64,000 bases of DNA from Nocardioides ginsengisegetis (GCF_014138045.1 NZ_JACGXA010000001.1:3767001-3831000), one strand, 5' to 3'. Counted from the stretch's first letter, positions 36,373 through 45,564 are shown. A program made the numbers and translations. The notes: generated by a model not told the origin, from the sequence alone.

Positions 36373-39294
36373 GTGGGTGCACTGCCGCGACCCGCGATCC
36401 CGCCGGGAGCCCAGCGGGACCTGAACGACGCGCTCCACGACCTGCACCACCGGTCCGGCTGGCCGAGCCTGAGGGTCCTGGCCCGCGAGGCGGGATGCAG
36501 CCACACCACCGTCTCCGGCGTCTTCTCCGCACCCCGGCTGCCCGCCTGGGGCGTGCTCGAGGTGCTGGTCGAGGCGATGCACGGCGAGGTCGGGCAGTTC
36601 CACTCCCTCTGGCTCGCCGCCAGCACGCCGACCGAAGTGACCGGCCCAGCCCAGCCCAGGATCGCGGGCCGCCGCCGCGAGCTCGCCGTCGTGCGCAAGC
36701 ACCTCGAGTCCGGCAGCGGCCTGCTGCTCGTGGCCGGCGAGGCCGGGCTGGGGAAGACCCGGCTCGTCGACACCGCCGCCACCGTCGAGGCGGGGGACGT
36801 CTTCGTGGCCCGAGGCAGCTGCCTGCCGCTGTCCACCGAGGTCCCGTTCCTGCCGATCGCCGACGTGCTGAGGGCGGTCCACGCGGTCGACGAGGGCCAG
36901 TGGCTCAAGGAGGCGCTGGCCGAGTGTGCCGCCTTCGTGCCCGGGGCGCTGCGGGCACTGCTGCCCGAGCTGGACGCGACCGGTCTCGGGGCCGAGCCCC
37001 AGGGCGACTGGTCCCGGCAACGCCTGTTCACCGCCGTCGGGGCGACGTTGGGCGCCCTCGCCGGCATCCGGCCGCTCGCGGTGCTGATCGAGGACCTGCA
37101 CTGGGCGGACTCCGGCACCCTCGACCTGCTCGAGCACCTGCTCGCCCGGGGCGCGAGGTGGCCGTTGCTCGGGACGTGGCGGCTGGACGACCCCGCCACA
37201 GCCACGGCCACGCTCGACTGGTTCACCGTCGTACGCCGGCTGCCGGACGCCGACGTCCTCGAGCTCGCCCCGTTGAGCCGTGACGAGACCGGGGAGCAGC
37301 TCGCGCTGCTGCTGTCCCACCCTGCCGATCCGGACCTGGTCGACCGCGTCTACCAGCGCACGCTGGGTCAGCCCCTCTTCACCGACCAGCTCTCGGCGAC
37401 GCCCGAGGGCTCGGGCGACCTGCCCCGGCTCCTGGTCGACCTGCTCGACCGACGCCTCGAGGGTCTGGCAGACGGGGCCTGGGCCGTGGCCGGCGCCCTC
37501 GGTGTCGCCGACCGGGCGTTGACCGACAGCCAGCTGGCCGACGTCACGCAACTGCCTCCTGCAGGCCTCGCGAGCGGACTGCGCGACCTCGCCGCACGAC
37601 GCCTGCTGACGGAGCCCTCGCGACCGCGCGAGGTCGAGCTGCGCCACCCTCTCCTCGCCGAGGCGATCCGTCGCCGCCTGGTCGCCGGCGAGGCCGCGGA
37701 ACAGCACCGCCGGCTCGCGGAGGCGCTCGCCGCGGGACCGGACCCGTCGCCGGCGGAGATCGCGACGCACTGGCAGGCCGCCGACGACCCCGCGCAGGAG
37801 CTGGTCTGGCGGATCCGAGCCGCGCGGGCAGCCGAGGACCGGTTCGCGATGGCCGGCGCCGCGGAGCAGTGGCTGCGCGTCCTGGAGCTGTGGCCGCCCG
37901 ACGCCGCGACCGCCGGTTCCCCGCCCATCAGCCGGTGGACGGCGTACGCCGCGACCGCCGACGCCCTGGAGGGCTCGGGCCAGATCGGGCGTTCCGTGGA
38001 CCTCCTCGAGGGGGCCCTCGCGTGGGCGTCGGACCTGTCGTCGGACGAGACGGCCGACCTCTACGGCCGGGTGGGCGGCTACCGCACCTTCTTCCAGCAA
38101 CCGGCGGCGGGGCTGCCGCTGCTGGACAGGTCGATCGCCCTCTACGAGCAGTTGCCACCGTTCGCGGGGTATCCGCGAGCGCTCAACGAGCGGGCCACGG
38201 CCCAGATCAACCTTGGCCGGTCCGCTGAGGCCGTGGCCGACCTCGCCAGGGCGGTCGAGGTCAGCCTCGCGCTCGACGACCCGGCTGCTCAGCGCCGATA
38301 CCGTGTCGCCCAGGCCCGCCACGACTACTACCTGCCGGGCGACCGGATGGACGCGGTCGCGCGGATCTCCGCCCAGGCGGCGCTGGTCCTCCCCCGTCCC
38401 GACCCGGTGGGCGACATCGAGGCGGCCCTGGCCCACACCGACATGCTGCTGCAGGAGGGCGCCGACGCGGACACGGTCGAGGAGGCCGCGCGGCGAGGGC
38501 TGGAGGCCGCGGCCACCTGGGGCATCGAGGACTTCCTGACGTCGATGCTGCTCGTCAACGTGTCGGAGGCATTCCTGCGCGAGGGACAGGTGGCCCGTGC
38601 CGCTGCCCTCATCGACCCGGTCACCGACGACACGTCGGGCAACGACCGGTATCCCCTCCGCCTGCAGCGCGCCCGGCTCGACGCGCTGCGGGGTGAACCG
38701 GGGGCCGTGAGCCGGCTCGGTGCGCTCGACGAGATGGTCCCCACCATCCGGTCCTGGTTCGTCCCCTGGGCCGCCGAGGTGGAGCTGTGGTGCGGCCGGC
38801 CCCGTCAGGCACTGGACCAGCTGCTCGCCGACCTGGAGTGGCGGGCCCCGGCGAGCGTGCCGCCGCCCGGCTCCGACACGTTCATGCTCATGGCCCGGGC
38901 GGCCGCCGACATCGTCGCGCAGACCGGCACCGCCGCCCGTCGCCGACAGCGTGCCGAGCTCGTGGATCGGCTGCACCGGGCGCGCGCGGACGCGGACGCG
39001 CTCCCCCTCGACGACTACTGCATCCGGAACGTGGCCACGTCCGCCTTCGACGCGACGTACGCCGCGGAGCTGGCGCGCCTCACCGGCGAGCAGTCGGTCG
39101 AGCCCTGGGTGGCCGCCGCGTCCGCGTGGGACAGGATCCACCGCCCCCACGAAGCGGCGTACGCCCGCTGGCGCGCGGCGCAGGTCGCGCTCGCCGGAGG
39201 TCAGGCCTCCACGGCCGCCACGCTGCTGCGCAAGGCGGGTCGGCAGGCCAGGGAGCACGTCCCCCTGCTCAGCGCGATCGCCGCGACGAGGTGA
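36373..39294 (+). CDS. Large HTH-ATPase-TPR regulator (STAND/MalT-like)
   Basis: 973 residues from the GTG at 36373 with GGGAGG upstream. Residues 10-75 contain a helix-turn-helix (LRVLAREAGCSHTTVSGVFS), unlike the C-terminal LuxR HTH of MalT-type proteins. The ATPase follows: Walker A GEAGLGKTRL (about residue 120), Walker B LIEDLHWAD (about 238) and RLDDPATATATLDW. The remaining 600 residues are Ala/Leu-rich helical repeats of TPR type (LAEALAAGPDPSPAEIATHW). No LuxR HTH at the end. Likely an ATP-switched transcription regulator whose repeats sense a ligand or partner. It may govern the divergent small secreted protein gene. Confidence 0.78.
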   Translation: MGALPRPAIPPGAQRDLNDALHDLHHRSGWPSLRVLAREAGCSHTTVSGVFSAPRLPAWGVLEVLVEAMHGEVGQFHSLWLAASTPTEVTGPAQPRIAGRRRELAVVRKHLESGSGLLLVAGEAGLGKTRLVDTAATVEAGDVFVARGSCLPLSTEVPFLPIADVLRAVHAVDEGQWLKEALAECAAFVPGALRALLPELDATGLGAEPQGDWSRQRLFTAVGATLGALAGIRPLAVLIEDLHWADSGTLDLLEHLLARGARWPLLGTWRLDDPATATATLDWFTVVRRLPDADVLELAPLSRDETGEQLALLLSHPADPDLVDRVYQRTLGQPLFTDQLSATPEGSGDLPRLLVDLLDRRLEGLADGAWAVAGALGVADRALTDSQLADVTQLPPAGLASGLRDLAARRLLTEPSRPREVELRHPLLAEAIRRRLVAGEAAEQHRRLAEALAAGPDPSPAEIATHWQAADDPAQELVWRIRAARAAEDRFAMAGAAEQWLRVLELWPPDAATAGSPPISRWTAYAATADALEGSGQIGRSVDLLEGALAWASDLSSDETADLYGRVGGYRTFFQQPAAGLPLLDRSIALYEQLPPFAGYPRALNERATAQINLGRSAEAVADLARAVEVSLALDDPAAQRRYRVAQARHDYYLPGDRMDAVARISAQAALVLPRPDPVGDIEAALAHTDMLLQEGADADTVEEAARRGLEAAATWGIEDFLTSMLLVNVSEAFLREGQVARAAALIDPVTDDTSGNDRYPLRLQRARLDALRGEPGAVSRLGALDEMVPTIRSWFVPWAAEVELWCGRPRQALDQLLADLEWRAPASVPPPGSDTFMLMARAAADIVAQTGTAARRRQRAELVDRLHRARADADALPLDDYCIRNVATSAFDATYAAELARLTGEQSVEPWVAAASAWDRIHRPHEAAYARWRAAQVALAGGQASTAATLLRKAGRQAREHVPLLSAIAATR

Positions 39295-39304
39295 GGTGGG
39301 CGGC

Positions 39305-39616
39305 TCAGGCCTGGACGAGCGAGACCAGCTGGGCCACGAGGACGACCAGGCCGAGCACGCGCCGGAACGGGCTCGCGCCGCGGACGACCTCGTCGAGCGC
39401 CCACACCAGCAGCGCTCCGTGCCGGATCCCGGCGACGGCGGTCGCGTGCGTGGTCGAGAGGTCGAACCTGCCCAGCACCACCGCGGCCAGCCACACGCAC
39501 AGCGCCGGGTTGGGCAGCTGCCACAGGGTCAGCCGCCCGTCCGGGGAGCGGAACCACCAGGACCCGGACGTCAGACGGGCGGCGGGGCTCGGGGCGGTCG
39601 TCGCGGAGGAGGTCAC
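39305..39616 (-). CDS. Small membrane protein of unknown function
   Basis: 103 residues from the GTG at 39616. Two hydrophobic segments, ALCVWLAAVVLGRFDL (about 44-60) and VLGLVVLVAQLVSLVQA (about 86-102), flank a short hydrophilic loop (RHGALLVWALDEVVRGASPF). WWFRSPDGRLTLWQLPNPA precedes the first. A small conserved-type actinobacterial membrane protein; no role known. Converges on the large regulator gene, with 10 bp between stops. Confidence 0.65.
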   Translation of the reverse strand: MTSSATTAPSPAARLTSGSWWFRSPDGRLTLWQLPNPALCVWLAAVVLGRFDLSTTHATAVAGIRHGALLVWALDEVVRGASPFRRVLGLVVLVAQLVSLVQA

Positions 39617-39663
39617 CCTCAGAACGTACCCAGACCCTGTGCGGGCGATGTCAGCATGGGCGG

Positions 39664-40005
39664 ATGGACACGGCCCGCGACCTGCTCGACGCCGAACGCC
39701 GGGTGGCGCTCCTGCGCCTGGCGGCCCTGACCGGCGACTTCGAGGGTGTGGTGGCGGCGTCCCGGGACAGCAACGCCGACGACGAGCACGACCCGGAGGG
39801 CGCGACGATCGCGTTCGAGAGGTCGCAGGTCTCGGCGCTCGTGCTGCAGGTGCGGGGTCATCTGGCCGAGGTCGAGGCCGCCATCCAGCGCCTGGAGGAC
39901 GGCACCTACGGGACCTGTGAGCGGTGCGGACAGCCCATCGGGAAGGCCCGGCTCGAGGCGCGGCCGGCGGCGGCCACGTGCATCGGCTGTGCCTCCGCGC
40001 TCTGA
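39664..40005 (+). CDS. TraR/DksA-type zinc-finger protein
   Basis: 113 residues. N-terminal coiled helices ([20 protein letters not shown], then [21 protein letters not shown]) and a C4 zinc finger, [25 protein letters not shown]. The zf-DksA_TraR family binds RNA polymerase through the secondary channel in proteobacteria. The acidic tip Asp pair of DksA, seen here loosely as DSNADDEHD, lies between the helices. In actinobacteria the role is less clear. The cold-shock gene follows after 196 bp. Confidence 0.85.
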   Translation: MDTARDLLDAERRVALLRLAALTGDFEGVVAASRDSNADDEHDPEGATIAFERSQVSALVLQVRGHLAEVEAAIQRLEDGTYGTCERCGQPIGKARLEARPAAATCIGCASAL

Positions 40006-40201
40006 CGAAGCCCGGGAACGCGGCCGATGCCGTATCGTCGCTGGAGTTGAAGGGACGGCTCTGCAAGTCGTCCTGGCCGCACACGATGTCGCGGCTTGTG
40101 TCTCGTACTCCTGGTTTCCGTTCGCTGGACATCAGCACAGGTGGATGTCTTCAGCAGCTCGGGGGCACCTCGCCCCCGGCACGAGAACAAGGGAACAGAT
40201 C

Positions 40202-40405
40202 ATGGCCAAGGGCACCGTCAAGTGGTTCAACGCTGACAAGGGTTTCGGCTTCATCTCGCAGGAGGACGGCGGCGAGGACGTGTTCGTCCACTTCTCCGCC
40301 ATCCAGTCCGGCGGCTACAAGTCGCTCGATGAGAACCAGAAGGTCGAGTTCGACCTCGCCAAGGGCCCGAAGGGTCCCCAGGCCGAGAACGTCCGCGTCT
40401 CCTGA
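40202..40405 (+). CDS. cspA: Cold-shock protein, CspA family
   Basis: 67 residues. RNP1 KGFGFIS and RNP2 VFVHFSAI of the cold-shock domain are intact; start [21 protein letters not shown] single OB-fold RNA chaperone of the cytoplasm. The 196-bp stretch before it (40006-40201) has no gene and probably includes a long 5' leader, as usual for csp mRNAs, whose folding changes with temperature; that is expected from the family, not shown. A strong terminator follows at 40418-40447. Confidence 0.97.
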   Translation: MAKGTVKWFNADKGFGFISQEDGGEDVFVHFSAIQSGGYKSLDENQKVEFDLAKGPKGPQAENVRVS

Positions 40406-40417
40406 TCCATCCACGGA

Positions 40418-40447
40418 GGGCCTCGACCGCTTCTGCGGTCGGGGCCC
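40418..40447 (+). terminator. Terminator of the cold-shock gene
   Basis: Arms GGGCCTCGACCGC (40418-40430) and GCGGTCGGGGCCC (40435-40447) form a 13-bp stem with one T-G wobble and a TTCT tetraloop, 12 bp after the stop codon. It is followed by TTCGTG, not a real T-run. Confidence 0.88.
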
Positions 40448-40518
40448 TTCGTGCGTCTTCTCAGGCGTTCTGACGAGGTCTACCGTCAACAAGTAGGACG
40501 TCGTTGCGGAGGTCTGAG

Positions 40519-41301
40519 ATGAGGGGTGCCTGGGAGCTGCTGACCTCGGGGCCAGTCGATGCCGACCGATCGGTGCTGTTGTTGCCGGGCGGGGCGAACG
40601 CGGCCCGCTCGTTCGATCTCGTCATGGCCGAGCCGGCGCTGGCCGGCGTACGCATGGTCGCCACGACGCTGCCCGGCATGGCCGGCGCTCCGCTGACTGG
40701 CGACCTGACCGTGCCCGGGCTCGCCCGTCGGGCCGGGGAGCTCGCCAAGGAGCACGACTGCGACGTGGTGGTGGGCTTCTCCCACGGAGCCTCTGTGGCC
40801 CTGGAGATGCTCCTGTCTGGTCACTTCCACGGGCCGGCAGTGCTGCTCGGCATCAGCATGACCACCGAGGACGAGGCCGGCTTCTTCGTGAAGGTGGTCC
40901 GGCTGTCGCAGAAGGTGGGGAGCTGGCCGATGGGCACCCTGCTCACCCTCCTGCCCGTGATGGTGAGGTCCGCCAAGATCCGGGAGCCGCACAAGCGGGA
41001 GCTGATCGCCGACCTCAAGCAGAACAAGGCGCGCGACGCGGTCAAGGTGAGCGCGGCGTACCTCGACTACGTGGCGCAGGAGCGGGACTTCGCCGCCGAG
41101 CTGGTCGCCACGGGCCAGCCGGTCTGGGTGATGCACGCCGAGAAGGGGGACGGTGACCTCTCGGACGCCGAGCGCGCCACCCTCGAGGCGGCGGCCCACG
41201 TCACCATCGTGACCCTCCCCGGCTCGGTCTTCCTGCTCCCCGACGAGGCGCCGCAGCAGTGCGCCGAGGTGATAGCCGCGGCGGTGGCGGCGACGCGCTG
41301 A
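40519..41301 (+). CDS. Alpha/beta hydrolase
   Basis: 260 residues from the ATG at 40519, with GGAGG six bases upstream; an upstream TTG would include the ribosome site. Core: SVLLLPGGANAARSFDLVM (oxyanion region), nucleophile elbow VVGFSHGASVAL with Ser, VWVMHAEKGDGDLSD (acid strand). The catalytic His is not obvious: near the end, GSVFLLPDEAPQQCAEV has no His at the expected point, so activity may be altered. Cytoplasmic; substrate unknown. Confidence 0.8.
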   Translation: MRGAWELLTSGPVDADRSVLLLPGGANAARSFDLVMAEPALAGVRMVATTLPGMAGAPLTGDLTVPGLARRAGELAKEHDCDVVVGFSHGASVALEMLLSGHFHGPAVLLGISMTTEDEAGFFVKVVRLSQKVGSWPMGTLLTLLPVMVRSAKIREPHKRELIADLKQNKARDAVKVSAAYLDYVAQERDFAAELVATGQPVWVMHAEKGDGDLSDAERATLEAAAHVTIVTLPGSVFLLPDEAPQQCAEVIAAAVAATR

Positions 41302-41424
41302 TCCAGCCGGCCGGATCGGATGGTCCGATTTCCGTCACCCAGCGTCCGCCTTGGCTCTAACCTGAAAGGACGGTGGCGGGTCATCGGTTCGGGGGGCAAG
41401 GGAACCGACTGGGAGGGGGTCACC

Positions 41425-41688
41425 ATGGGCATCTCGACGCTCTACACGATCGGTACCGTGCTCAACCGCGCCCACGACAACGGGCTCGAGGTGGAGCTCC
41501 TCGTGGACGGCCACTGGATCAAGGGCGTCGTCGCTGCGGTCGACGGGTTCGGGGTCGTCCTCGCCTCGAACGGCGACCGGCACGCCGTGGTCCGCATGGA
41601 GGCGGTCTCGGCGGTGACCATCGCCGAGCGCGTCCCGCAGCGCGAGGAGATCACCGTCGGGGCGCACCCGATGCCTGGGCCTGCCTGA
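41425..41688 (+). CDS. Small protein with an LSm/Hfq-like pattern
   Basis: 87 residues from the ATG at 41425, with GGGAGGGGG upstream. Residues 11-70 follow the Sm fold order: an N-terminal helix TVLNRAHDNG (Hfq has FLNALRRERV), Sm1 strands VELLVDGHWIKGVVAAVDGF with the conserved VDG...KG..A.VD.F pattern, VVLAS, then VVRMEAVSAVTI where Hfq has the KHAIS turn. The usual Hfq residues Tyr-Lys-His are not kept. The alignment is by eye and may be a chance beta-barrel likeness. It is convergent with, and 1 bp from, an unknown helical protein gene. Confidence 0.6.
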   Translation: MGISTLYTIGTVLNRAHDNGLEVELLVDGHWIKGVVAAVDGFGVVLASNGDRHAVVRMEAVSAVTIAERVPQREEITVGAHPMPGPA

Positions 41689-41689
41689 C

Positions 41690-42955
41690 TCAGCCTGACG
41701 CTTCGTCGTCGGACCCTTGGCGACGGCGAGTGAGTTCGCTAACCCGGTTGGCGACCTTGCCCGACGTGTTGGCGGCCCGCTCACGGGCCTGGCTGCCGAG
41801 GCGCTTGCCGGCGCCCACGGCGTCGGCTCCCTTGGTCCGCGCCCGGTCGCGGACCTCTGCTGCGGCAGCGGCCCACCGCCGCGTCTCCACGGAGTCCCGA
41901 GCGGCGCTGATGCCGAGTCGCTCGTTGAAGTCACCCACGGACGTGGTGACGCTGGTGCTCGCCTGGACGACGGCCGGGGACTGGATCGGGTTGAAGAGGA
42001 CCCGGGAGTTGGCCCTCGCGGCCGCCGCCTGGATCCGGCCGACGAGCTGCTCGGTGCTCCGCGAGATGGTGTCGAGGCGGTCCTGGCGGGCGGCCCGGAG
42101 GCCCAGGCGGTGCCCCTCGAGGTCCTCGGGCGCCGTCTCGAGGACGCGGTCGAGCTCGAGGATGCCGATGCCCTCCTGGAGCTGGAAGCAGCGCGCGAGC
42201 ACGGCGAGCCACTCTCGTGTCTTGGCCTCGGCATCGTTGGCCGTCTTCATCAGGTCGGCGATCGTCGACCTCCGCTCGAGCTTCTCGGCGAGCGCGTCCA
42301 GCTGGAGCAGGGCGTAGGCCTGGGTGTCCGCGATCGTGCCCGTCGAGGCCTGGACCTTGGACCAGGTGACCTCGTTGACGCGACCGACGTGCTCACGGAT
42401 CGCCATGGCCTCCTCGATCTGGAGCCCGACGCCGATCATCTGCGCGAGGACGGAGTCCCGCTGCGCGCGAAGGACCTCGTCGAGCTTGGCATCGATGACG
42501 GCCAGGTAGTCCGTGATCTCGTCCATGGCCTGCTGCATCGCGAGCTGGGCCATCAGCGCCGGCGCACCGGCGAGCAGCTTGGGGTTGGCCGGGAGCTGGC
42601 CGGGCCCCTTGTCGAGCTGGATCCACGACTTGCTGGCGCCGGGCTTGCCGATCATGGCGTGGCTGACGCCGGGCGTCTTGGTCGGGGTCAGCCCCCCGAG
42701 CTCCTTGATCTTGCGCGCGGACTCCTCGGTCAGCCGGACCCAACGGGCGGAGTCGGCGACCTGGGCGGAAGCCGCCGCGTGGGCCGAGGCCCCTTGGAGG
42801 CCGGCCGACCCGAGGTTCAGGAGCCTGCTGAGTCGCGGCAGTCCGAGGTCCTTCGACGGCAGGCCCAGCGTTTCGAGGAAACGTTCGACGGCTGAGGACT
42901 CTCCGATGACGGCCAGGCCATCGCCGTCACTGATCAGCTCGATTTCGTTGTCCAA
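41690..42955 (-). CDS. Helical protein of unknown function
   Basis: 421 residues, no signal peptide or membrane segment. After an N-terminal strand region (IELISDGDGLAVIGESSAVE) and an Ala/Ser-rich part (LQGASAHAAASAQVADSARW), residues 90-125 hold GKPGASKSWIQLDKGPGQLP, then long helices (TDYLAVIDAKLDEVLRAQRD) likely to form coiled coils to about 330. The Lys/Arg-rich tail (GSQARERAANTSGKVANRVS) might touch nucleic acid or membrane. I recognise no family. It ends 1 bp from the LSm-like gene's stop. Confidence 0.65.
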   Translation of the reverse strand: MDNEIELISDGDGLAVIGESSAVERFLETLGLPSKDLGLPRLSRLLNLGSAGLQGASAHAAASAQVADSARWVRLTEESARKIKELGGLTPTKTPGVSHAMIGKPGASKSWIQLDKGPGQLPANPKLLAGAPALMAQLAMQQAMDEITDYLAVIDAKLDEVLRAQRDSVLAQMIGVGLQIEEAMAIREHVGRVNEVTWSKVQASTGTIADTQAYALLQLDALAEKLERRSTIADLMKTANDAEAKTREWLAVLARCFQLQEGIGILELDRVLETAPEDLEGHRLGLRAARQDRLDTISRSTEQLVGRIQAAAARANSRVLFNPIQSPAVVQASTSVTTSVGDFNERLGISAARDSVETRRWAAAAAEVRDRARTKGADAVGAGKRLGSQARERAANTSGKVANRVSELTRRRQGSDDEASG

Positions 42956-43055
42956 CGTGGGCTCCTTGTGTTGCGTCCCGAGCAGGTAGCACGGTGTTGC
43001 GGACGGCCAACCCGGCCACCCCTGTGTGGCGTGACGTTACGCGGCGGCCGGGGCC

Positions 43056-43652
43056 TCAGGACCCGGCGCGCTCCTGGGCGTCCCGCGCCCCGGCTTCCAC
43101 GCGATCGCGGTGGGCCGCCCAGTCATAGCCGTCGATGATGTTGCCGTCGCCGGCGTACCTGCCGACGGCACCATCGATCAGCTCGCGTACGACGTCCATG
43201 TGCCCGGCATGGCGGGCGGTCTCGTCGACCATGTGCACCAGCATCCCGCCGAGCGTGACCTCGGCGTGGCGGCTCGTGGGGATCCGGCCCGGAGCGTCCA
43301 GGGCGAGCGGCGCGAACGTCTCCTGCGCGTGCTCCCAGCTCGCGCGGTAGAGGTCGATCACCCAGGCCGACGTCGACTCCGGGCGGACCCACAGGTCGTC
43401 CTGAGGGTCGGCGTCGTCGTCGGTGAGGAAGTAGAGCTCGCCCTCACGCGGGAAGGGACGGCCGAACGTCGTCCCGAAGTACTCCGCCTGCAGGCTGGCC
43501 AGGTGGAGCGTCACCCCGAGCAGGTTGGTCGAGGTGGGTGTCATGGGTCGGCGCAGGTCGTACTCCGTGAGGCCGTCGAGCTTGTGGAGCACAGCCTCGT
43601 TGAGTCGATCGAGATGACCGATGAGGTCGGACTTCAGGTCCGGGGTGTCCAT
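43056..43652 (-). CDS. DinB/DUF664-family protein
   Basis: 198 residues from the ATG at 43652. Four-helix bundle with TNLLGVTLHLASLQAEYFGT, and VHMVDETARHAGHMDVVREL carrying the last two metal-binding His; the first His is in GVTLHLA. Such DinB-like proteins are metal-dependent; many use mycothiol, bacillithiol or related thiols, or have unknown substrates. Cytoplasmic. It follows tadA on the same strand by 10 bp, so is probably in the same unit. Confidence 0.83.
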   Translation of the reverse strand: MDTPDLKSDLIGHLDRLNEAVLHKLDGLTEYDLRRPMTPTSTNLLGVTLHLASLQAEYFGTTFGRPFPREGELYFLTDDDADPQDDLWVRPESTSAWVIDLYRASWEHAQETFAPLALDAPGRIPTSRHAEVTLGGMLVHMVDETARHAGHMDVVRELIDGAVGRYAGDGNIIDGYDWAAHRDRVEAGARDAQERAGS

Positions 43653-43662
43653 CCGCGCCCTC

Positions 43663-44124
43663 TCACGACATCCGCTGGTCGCGGAAGAAGCCGTCCAGCA
43701 GGGCGGCCGACTCGTCGGCGAGCACCCCGGAGACCACCTCGGGCCGGTGGTTGAGCCGACGGTCGCGGACGACGTCCCAGAGGCTGCCGACGGCACCGGC
43801 CTTCTCGTCGTACGCCCCGAAGACGACGCGCTCGACGCGGGCGAGGACGGCGGCGCCGGCGCACATCGTGCAGGGCTCGAGGGTCACGACGAGCGTGCAG
43901 CCCTCGAGGCGCCACTCGCCGCGAGCCTTCGCCGCAGCCCGCAGGGCGACGACCTCGGCGTGGCCGGTGGGGTCGGCGTCGGCCTCGCGGACGTTGCGGC
44001 CGGTGCCGATGACCGTGCCGGTGGGGTCGAGGACGACGGCGCCGATCGGGACGTCACCGGTGGCGAGGGCGGCGCGCGCCTCGTCGAGGGCGGCGAGCAT
44101 CGGCTCGCGCCAGGGACCAGTCAC
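43663..44124 (-). CDS. tadA: tRNA adenosine(34) deaminase TadA
   Basis: 153 residues from the GTG at 44124, which overlaps the stop of the associated-protein gene (GTGA). Zn site: HAEVVAL (catalytic Glu) and PCTMCAGA. The RNA-contact segment GAVGSLWDVVRDRRLNHRPE is conserved. Converts A34 to inosine in tRNA-Arg(ACG), allowing it to read CGN codons. An ATG at 44101 would shorten the first helix. The gene is in the usual actinobacterial pair with the upstream associated protein. Confidence 0.93.
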   Translation of the reverse strand: MTGPWREPMLAALDEARAALATGDVPIGAVVLDPTGTVIGTGRNVREADADPTGHAEVVALRAAAKARGEWRLEGCTLVVTLEPCTMCAGAAVLARVERVVFGAYDEKAGAVGSLWDVVRDRRLNHRPEVVSGVLADESAALLDGFFRDQRMS

Positions 44125-44606
44125 GCGTTGGTGAGGCCGACCGCGTCGTCGAAGAGCTCGCCGAAGCCGAGGCGCCGGGCCACGTCGGAGAGCATCTCGT
44201 CGGGGTAGAGGTCGAAGTCGTCGAGCAGCACGCCGAGGTCCATGGCGTGCATGCCGAGGTCGCCGAGGAGGTCGAGGTCGCCGGCGGGGACCTGGTCGTC
44301 CTCGTCCTCCGGCTCGGGGAGGCCCAGGAAGGCGATCGCCGACGCGGCGAGCTCCCACTCGTCGGCGGCGGTGATGTCGGAGAGCAGGACGCGGGTGCTG
44401 GACCCGGCCACCCGGACGATCAGGAAGAAGTCCTCGTCGATGGCGACCATCCCGACCGCGCCGCCGTCGCCGGGGAACCGGCGCAGCGCGTGGGAGAGCG
44501 TGTCGATGTCGCCGAGCACGTCGTGCGCGAGCTCCTGGACCGTCCAGACGCCTTCCTCGCGGTAGGCCGCGAGAGCGAAGTCAACTCCGTCGATGCTGTC
44601 GGACAT
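44121..44606 (-). CDS. tRNA adenosine deaminase-associated protein
   Basis: 161 residues from the ATG at 44606, with GGAGGAG just upstream. Very acidic; the N-terminal [20 protein letters not shown] and the [14 protein letters not shown] and [20 protein letters not shown] blocks are those of the conserved actinobacterial gene that precedes tadA. Function unproven; the constant linkage, here with a 4-base overlap, suggests a role in tRNA deamination or its control. Divergent from upp. Confidence 0.9.
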   Translation of the reverse strand: MSDSIDGVDFALAAYREEGVWTVQELAHDVLGDIDTLSHALRRFPGDGGAVGMVAIDEDFFLIVRVAGSSTRVLLSDITAADEWELAASAIAFLGLPEPEDEDDQVPAGDLDLLGDLGMHAMDLGVLLDDFDLYPDEMLSDVARRLGFGELFDDAVGLTNA

Positions 44607-44755
44607 GTCACTCCTCCGCCCTCTGCACTGGTGTCCTCGGGTTGGGGACGTCTCCAGACTGTCAGAACGTATCCGTGCGGCCAAGCCCCTTTCGGGCTGG
44701 TGCAACGGGACTGCTGGCGTCCGGGGTCGGGGCGGACTCGACTAGGGTTTCGCCC

Positions 44756-45397
44756 ATGCGCACCCACGTCGTCGACCACCCCCTCGTGGCCCACAAGCTC
44801 ACCGCCCTGCGTGACGAGAACACCGACTCGCCGACGTTCCGTCGCCTCGCCGACGAGCTGGTGACGCTGCTGGCCTACGAGGCGACCCGCGACGTGCGCG
44901 TCGAGCCGTCGCAGATCAACACCCCCGTCGCCCCGACCACCGGCGTGAAGCTGGCGACGCCCAAGCCGCTGGTCGTGCCGATCCTGCGCGCCGGCCTGGG
45001 CATGCTCGACGGGATGATGCGGCTGCTGCCGACCGCCGAGGTGGGCTTCCTCGGCATGGTGCGCAACGAGGAGACGCTGGAGGCGTCGACGTACGCCGAG
45101 CGCCTGCCCGACGACCTGTCCGGCCGCCAGTGCTACGTCCTCGACCCGATGCTGGCCACCGGCGGCACCCTCGCCGCGGCGATCAAGTTCCTCACCGACC
45201 GGGGCGCCGACCACATCACCGCGATCTGCCTGCTCGCCGCCCCCGCGGGCTGCGCCCGCCTCGAGGCCGACCTGGAGGGGCTCGACGTGCCCGTCACCGT
45301 CGTGACCGCCGCCATGGACGAGAAGCTCAACGACAAGGGCTACATCGTGCCCGGTCTCGGCGACGCCGGTGACCGGTTGTACGGCGTCGCCGGCTGA
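44756..45397 (+). CDS. upp: Uracil phosphoribosyltransferase
   Basis: 213 residues from the ATG at 44756. [20 protein letters not shown] opens the fold; [16 protein letters not shown] is the substrate region, and [20 protein letters not shown] the PRPP-binding loop. The C-terminal [16 protein letters not shown] binds uracil. Makes UMP from uracil and PRPP for pyrimidine salvage, in the cytoplasm. No clear ribosome site, so possibly leaderless. A bipartite palindromic repeat begins 17 bp after the stop. Confidence 0.97.
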   Translation: MRTHVVDHPLVAHKLTALRDENTDSPTFRRLADELVTLLAYEATRDVRVEPSQINTPVAPTTGVKLATPKPLVVPILRAGLGMLDGMMRLLPTAEVGFLGMVRNEETLEASTYAERLPDDLSGRQCYVLDPMLATGGTLAAAIKFLTDRGADHITAICLLAAPAGCARLEADLEGLDVPVTVVTAAMDEKLNDKGYIVPGLGDAGDRLYGVAG

Positions 45398-45413
45398 GGC
45401 TGCCCCACGCTTC

Positions 45414-45503
45414 TGCGTGCGCACGATCATCATTTCCCGCTGGGACGTGATGATCCTGCGCACGCACCCGGGAGGGATCACCGGTTAACCGGTGATCCCT
45501 CCC
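45414..45503 (+). repeat. Bipartite palindromic repeat, copy 2
   Basis: Outer stem arms 45414-45432 and 45448-45466 (TGCGTGCGCACGATCATCA against TGATGATCCTGCGCACGCA) pair over 19 bases with one mismatch. Then a perfect 34-bp palindrome, 45470-45503, centred on GGTTAACC. It sits between upp and the AbiEi/DUF559 gene, of which copy 3 marks the other side, in the same orientation. Confidence 0.9.
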
Positions 45504-45564
45504 TTTGTCCACAGGCAATCCGCCCGCGGGTGCCATCACGGCGCGCCACGGGCATGGATCAGCC

